From Truepera radiovictrix DSM 17093 (GTDB taxonomy: Bacteria > Deinococcota > Deinococci > Deinococcales > Trueperaceae), in assembly GCF_000092425.1 (NCBI RefSeq), contig NC_014221.1, positions 811,001 to 875,000 on the forward strand: a DNA stretch of 64,000 nt, read 5' to 3'. The notes beneath the pieces are model-generated. The model was given only the letters and a program-made list of their open reading frames with translations, did not search any database and had not been told where the DNA came from. Below are positions 62,661 through 64,000 of this stretch, one piece after another; position 1 is the stretch's first letter; every line of letters begins with the position of its first letter. A program made the translations under genes and the position numbers.

Positions 62661-64000
62661 AGCGCCCCGCCCTTTTCAGCAACCTCCTCGTTACCCTCCT
62701 ACTCGCTATCGTCTACGGACTCACGCTCTATCCTCTAGAGCTGCGCAGCGCCGTTGAGCGCGACCCCGACTACCCCCAGGGCGTTTGGGTCCTCTACCCC
62801 GAGGCGTTCGTCGCGCCGCACTCGGCACCCGCCGAGGCGAGAGCGGAGGCGATCCGTGCGCTGGAAGCGGGGCTCGCCGAGGGGAGCTTAGCTCTGGAGA
62901 GCGGGCTTTTCTATCTCGCTGGACGCCTGCCCACGGTCTACATCTCCAGTAGCCTTTTGGAGCTGGGGCTCGTGCGCCTCGTCGAGGGGGACGTGCCTGG
63001 TAGCGGGGCGCTCCTCGCGCAGCGCGGCGGCCCCTACGCGCTCGGCGAAGCGACGCCGGAGGGCGTCGTAACGGGTGTCGCTGAACTTCTCTGGAGCCAG
63101 CTCTACGTCACCGACGCAGCGATGCTGAGAAGCGTCGGCGCACTTGCCGAGCTGCCGGAGCCTGCGTTTCTCCGGTTCTACCTGCGCCCCCGAAGCGACG
63201 CCGAGCGCGCACGGGTGCTGGAGGCGGTGCAAGCGTACACCGGCACCACCTACACGGCCCAGCCCCTTTACGAGTTCCTAGCCCAAGACATCTTCGCGCT
63301 CGAGGCGAGGCAGGCGCGGTTGCAACGGCTCGCCGCCGCCCTTCTTTTAGCCTGCACCTTCCTGACGCTCTACGCCGGCGTCGCCGGGCGCTGGTTTAGG
63401 GAGCGTGAGGTCTACCGCACCGAACGCATTTTGGGGCGGCCACGCAGCTACTTTTTAAGACGCTGGCTCTCTGCGAGCCTCGGGCAGTGGGTCTGGGGCG
63501 CGCTGCTCTGCACCCTGTTCTTTCTGGTGTTAGCCGCCCTCCGCGGTCAAAACGTCGGTGAGGTCGCCGCCAGCCTCCTCCCCTGGGGGCTCAGCCTCGC
63601 GCTCTTCGGGACGCTCTCGGCGCTCCTCTTTGCGCTCGCCTCGAGCCGCTTCGCCCTCGCGCGCAGCACCTTGGACGTGCGGCAGACCTGGTTGAGCCAC
63701 CTCGTCCCCGTCTGCACCGGTTTCGTGGTGGTGTTTGGGGTCACCTACCTTTTCAGCGACACCTTGGTGCAGTACGCCGAGAGCGAGCGTGCGGTGCGGG
63801 CGCTAGGCGCTGATCAGGTGTTGGCCGTCACAACACCTGCCGCGCAAACGACATTTAGAAGCGAGCACTGCGCGCCCTTGGAAGTCGCCGCTTGTGCGGC
63901 TTTTGGCACCTCCCGCATCTACTTGTGGGCATCCGACACGGGGCTTCCAGCGACCGTCATAGAGGATGACGACGCACTAGGAAGTATCTTCCGTTTTGAG
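62657..64000 (+). CDS. FtsX/MacB-like permease, 3' end beyond the window
   Basis: An uninterrupted frame from ATG 62657 to the window end (448 codons). It has TM1 (about 8-26), a ~200-residue outer domain, three TM helices (about 230-350), a fifth TM (about 373-393) and the start of a second outer domain, the same layout as the first half of the permease at 8290, although sequence identity is low. Coupled to the thioredoxin-like gene. I predict the rest of a ~740-residue permease and an ATPase gene beyond 64000. Confidence 0.75.
   Translation, partial: MKRPALFSNLLVTLLLAIVYGLTLYPLELRSAVERDPDYPQGVWVLYPEAFVAPHSAPAEARAEAIRALEAGLAEGSLALESGLFYLAGRLPTVYISSSLLELGLVRLVEGDVPGSGALLAQRGGPYALGEATPEGVVTGVAELLWSQLYVTDAAMLRSVGALAELPEPAFLRFYLRPRSDAERARVLEAVQAYTGTTYTAQPLYEFLAQDIFALEARQARLQRLAAALLLACTFLTLYAGVAGRWFREREVYRTERILGRPRSYFLRRWLSASLGQWVWGALLCTLFFLVLAALRGQNVGEVAASLLPWGLSLALFGTLSALLFALASSRFALARSTLDVRQTWLSHLVPVCTGFVVVFGVTYLFSDTLVQYAESERAVRALGADQVLAVTTPAAQTTFRSEHCAPLEVAACAAFGTSRIYLWASDTGLPATVIEDDDALGSIFRFE

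Overview
The window reads as chromosomal DNA of a high-GC member of the Deinococcota. I infer a Truepera-like organism. Support: a 2-oxoisovalerate dehydrogenase E1 alpha that closely resembles the Thermus enzyme, a YpdA-type (bacillithiol) reductase, a Thermus-style heterodimeric ABC exporter, a lipid-A-disaccharide-synthase-related protein, and at least 15 genes whose -10 hexamer TANNNT lies only 5-8 nt before the start codon, the leaderless layout described for Deinococcus. No tRNA, rRNA or CRISPR array was seen. Genes are dense and mostly housekeeping.

Layout: 0.6-4.2 kb, branched-chain keto acid dehydrogenase operon (E1 alpha, E1 beta, E2). 4.2-5.9 kb, phosphoglucomutase. 6.0-11.2 kb, an accessory cluster: LuxR-type regulator, exported double-thioredoxin protein, exported 8-cysteine peptide, large FtsX/MacB-type permease, ATPase. 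11.2-22.5 kb, paired M50-family membrane proteins, CCA/polyA polymerase family enzyme, TrmL, M42 peptidase, GNAT, YpdA, endonuclease III, folate cyclo-ligase-like protein, PilC/GspF, PAS-GAF-GGDEF-EAL protein. 22.7-28.3 kb, coiled-coil LysM protein, PfkB kinase, Mn-type metal ABC importer. 28.3-30.1 kb, an SDR gene split by an IS5-family element. 30.2-38.3 kb, heterodimeric ABC exporter, esterase, histidine kinase, L31. 38.3-46.3 kb, Ca2+-type P-ATPase, NupC, SufE, AroA-Cmk-NadK. 46.3-56.1 kb, frameshifted diguanylate cyclase, methyltransferase, LpxB-related protein, secreted Pro/Glu-rich protein plus lipoprotein plus response regulator, nucleoside hydrolase, SDR, small stress proteins. 56.3-59.8 kb, TlpA-like protein, methyltransferase, and a sulfur-transport operon with a CstR-like regulator. 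60.9-64.0 kb, a second, diverged copy of the regulator-thioredoxin-permease cluster, cut by the window end.

The most interesting content is the two-locus system at 6.0-11.2 kb and 60.9-64 kb. Both loci have the same order: a LuxR-type regulator with an unusual N-terminal domain, a ~365-residue exported protein with a degenerate first and a CXXC-bearing second thioredoxin fold, and a large FtsX-like permease. The first locus also encodes a secreted peptide with eight cysteines in its mature part, followed by an 18-bp perfect hairpin before the transporter genes. My inference is a dedicated pathway for folding and exporting (or resisting) a disulfide-rich peptide. It resembles lactococcin-972-type loci in outline, but I do not recognise it as a described system.

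Other points: the IS element has a CTAG duplication that restores the SDR frame exactly when removed; a pseudo-protease M50 paralogue is paired with an intact one; an EAL domain has lost its catalytic residues; a membrane protein seems to start at an ATC codon; and plausible operators lie upstream of the metal importer, the sulfur operon and the response-regulator operon.
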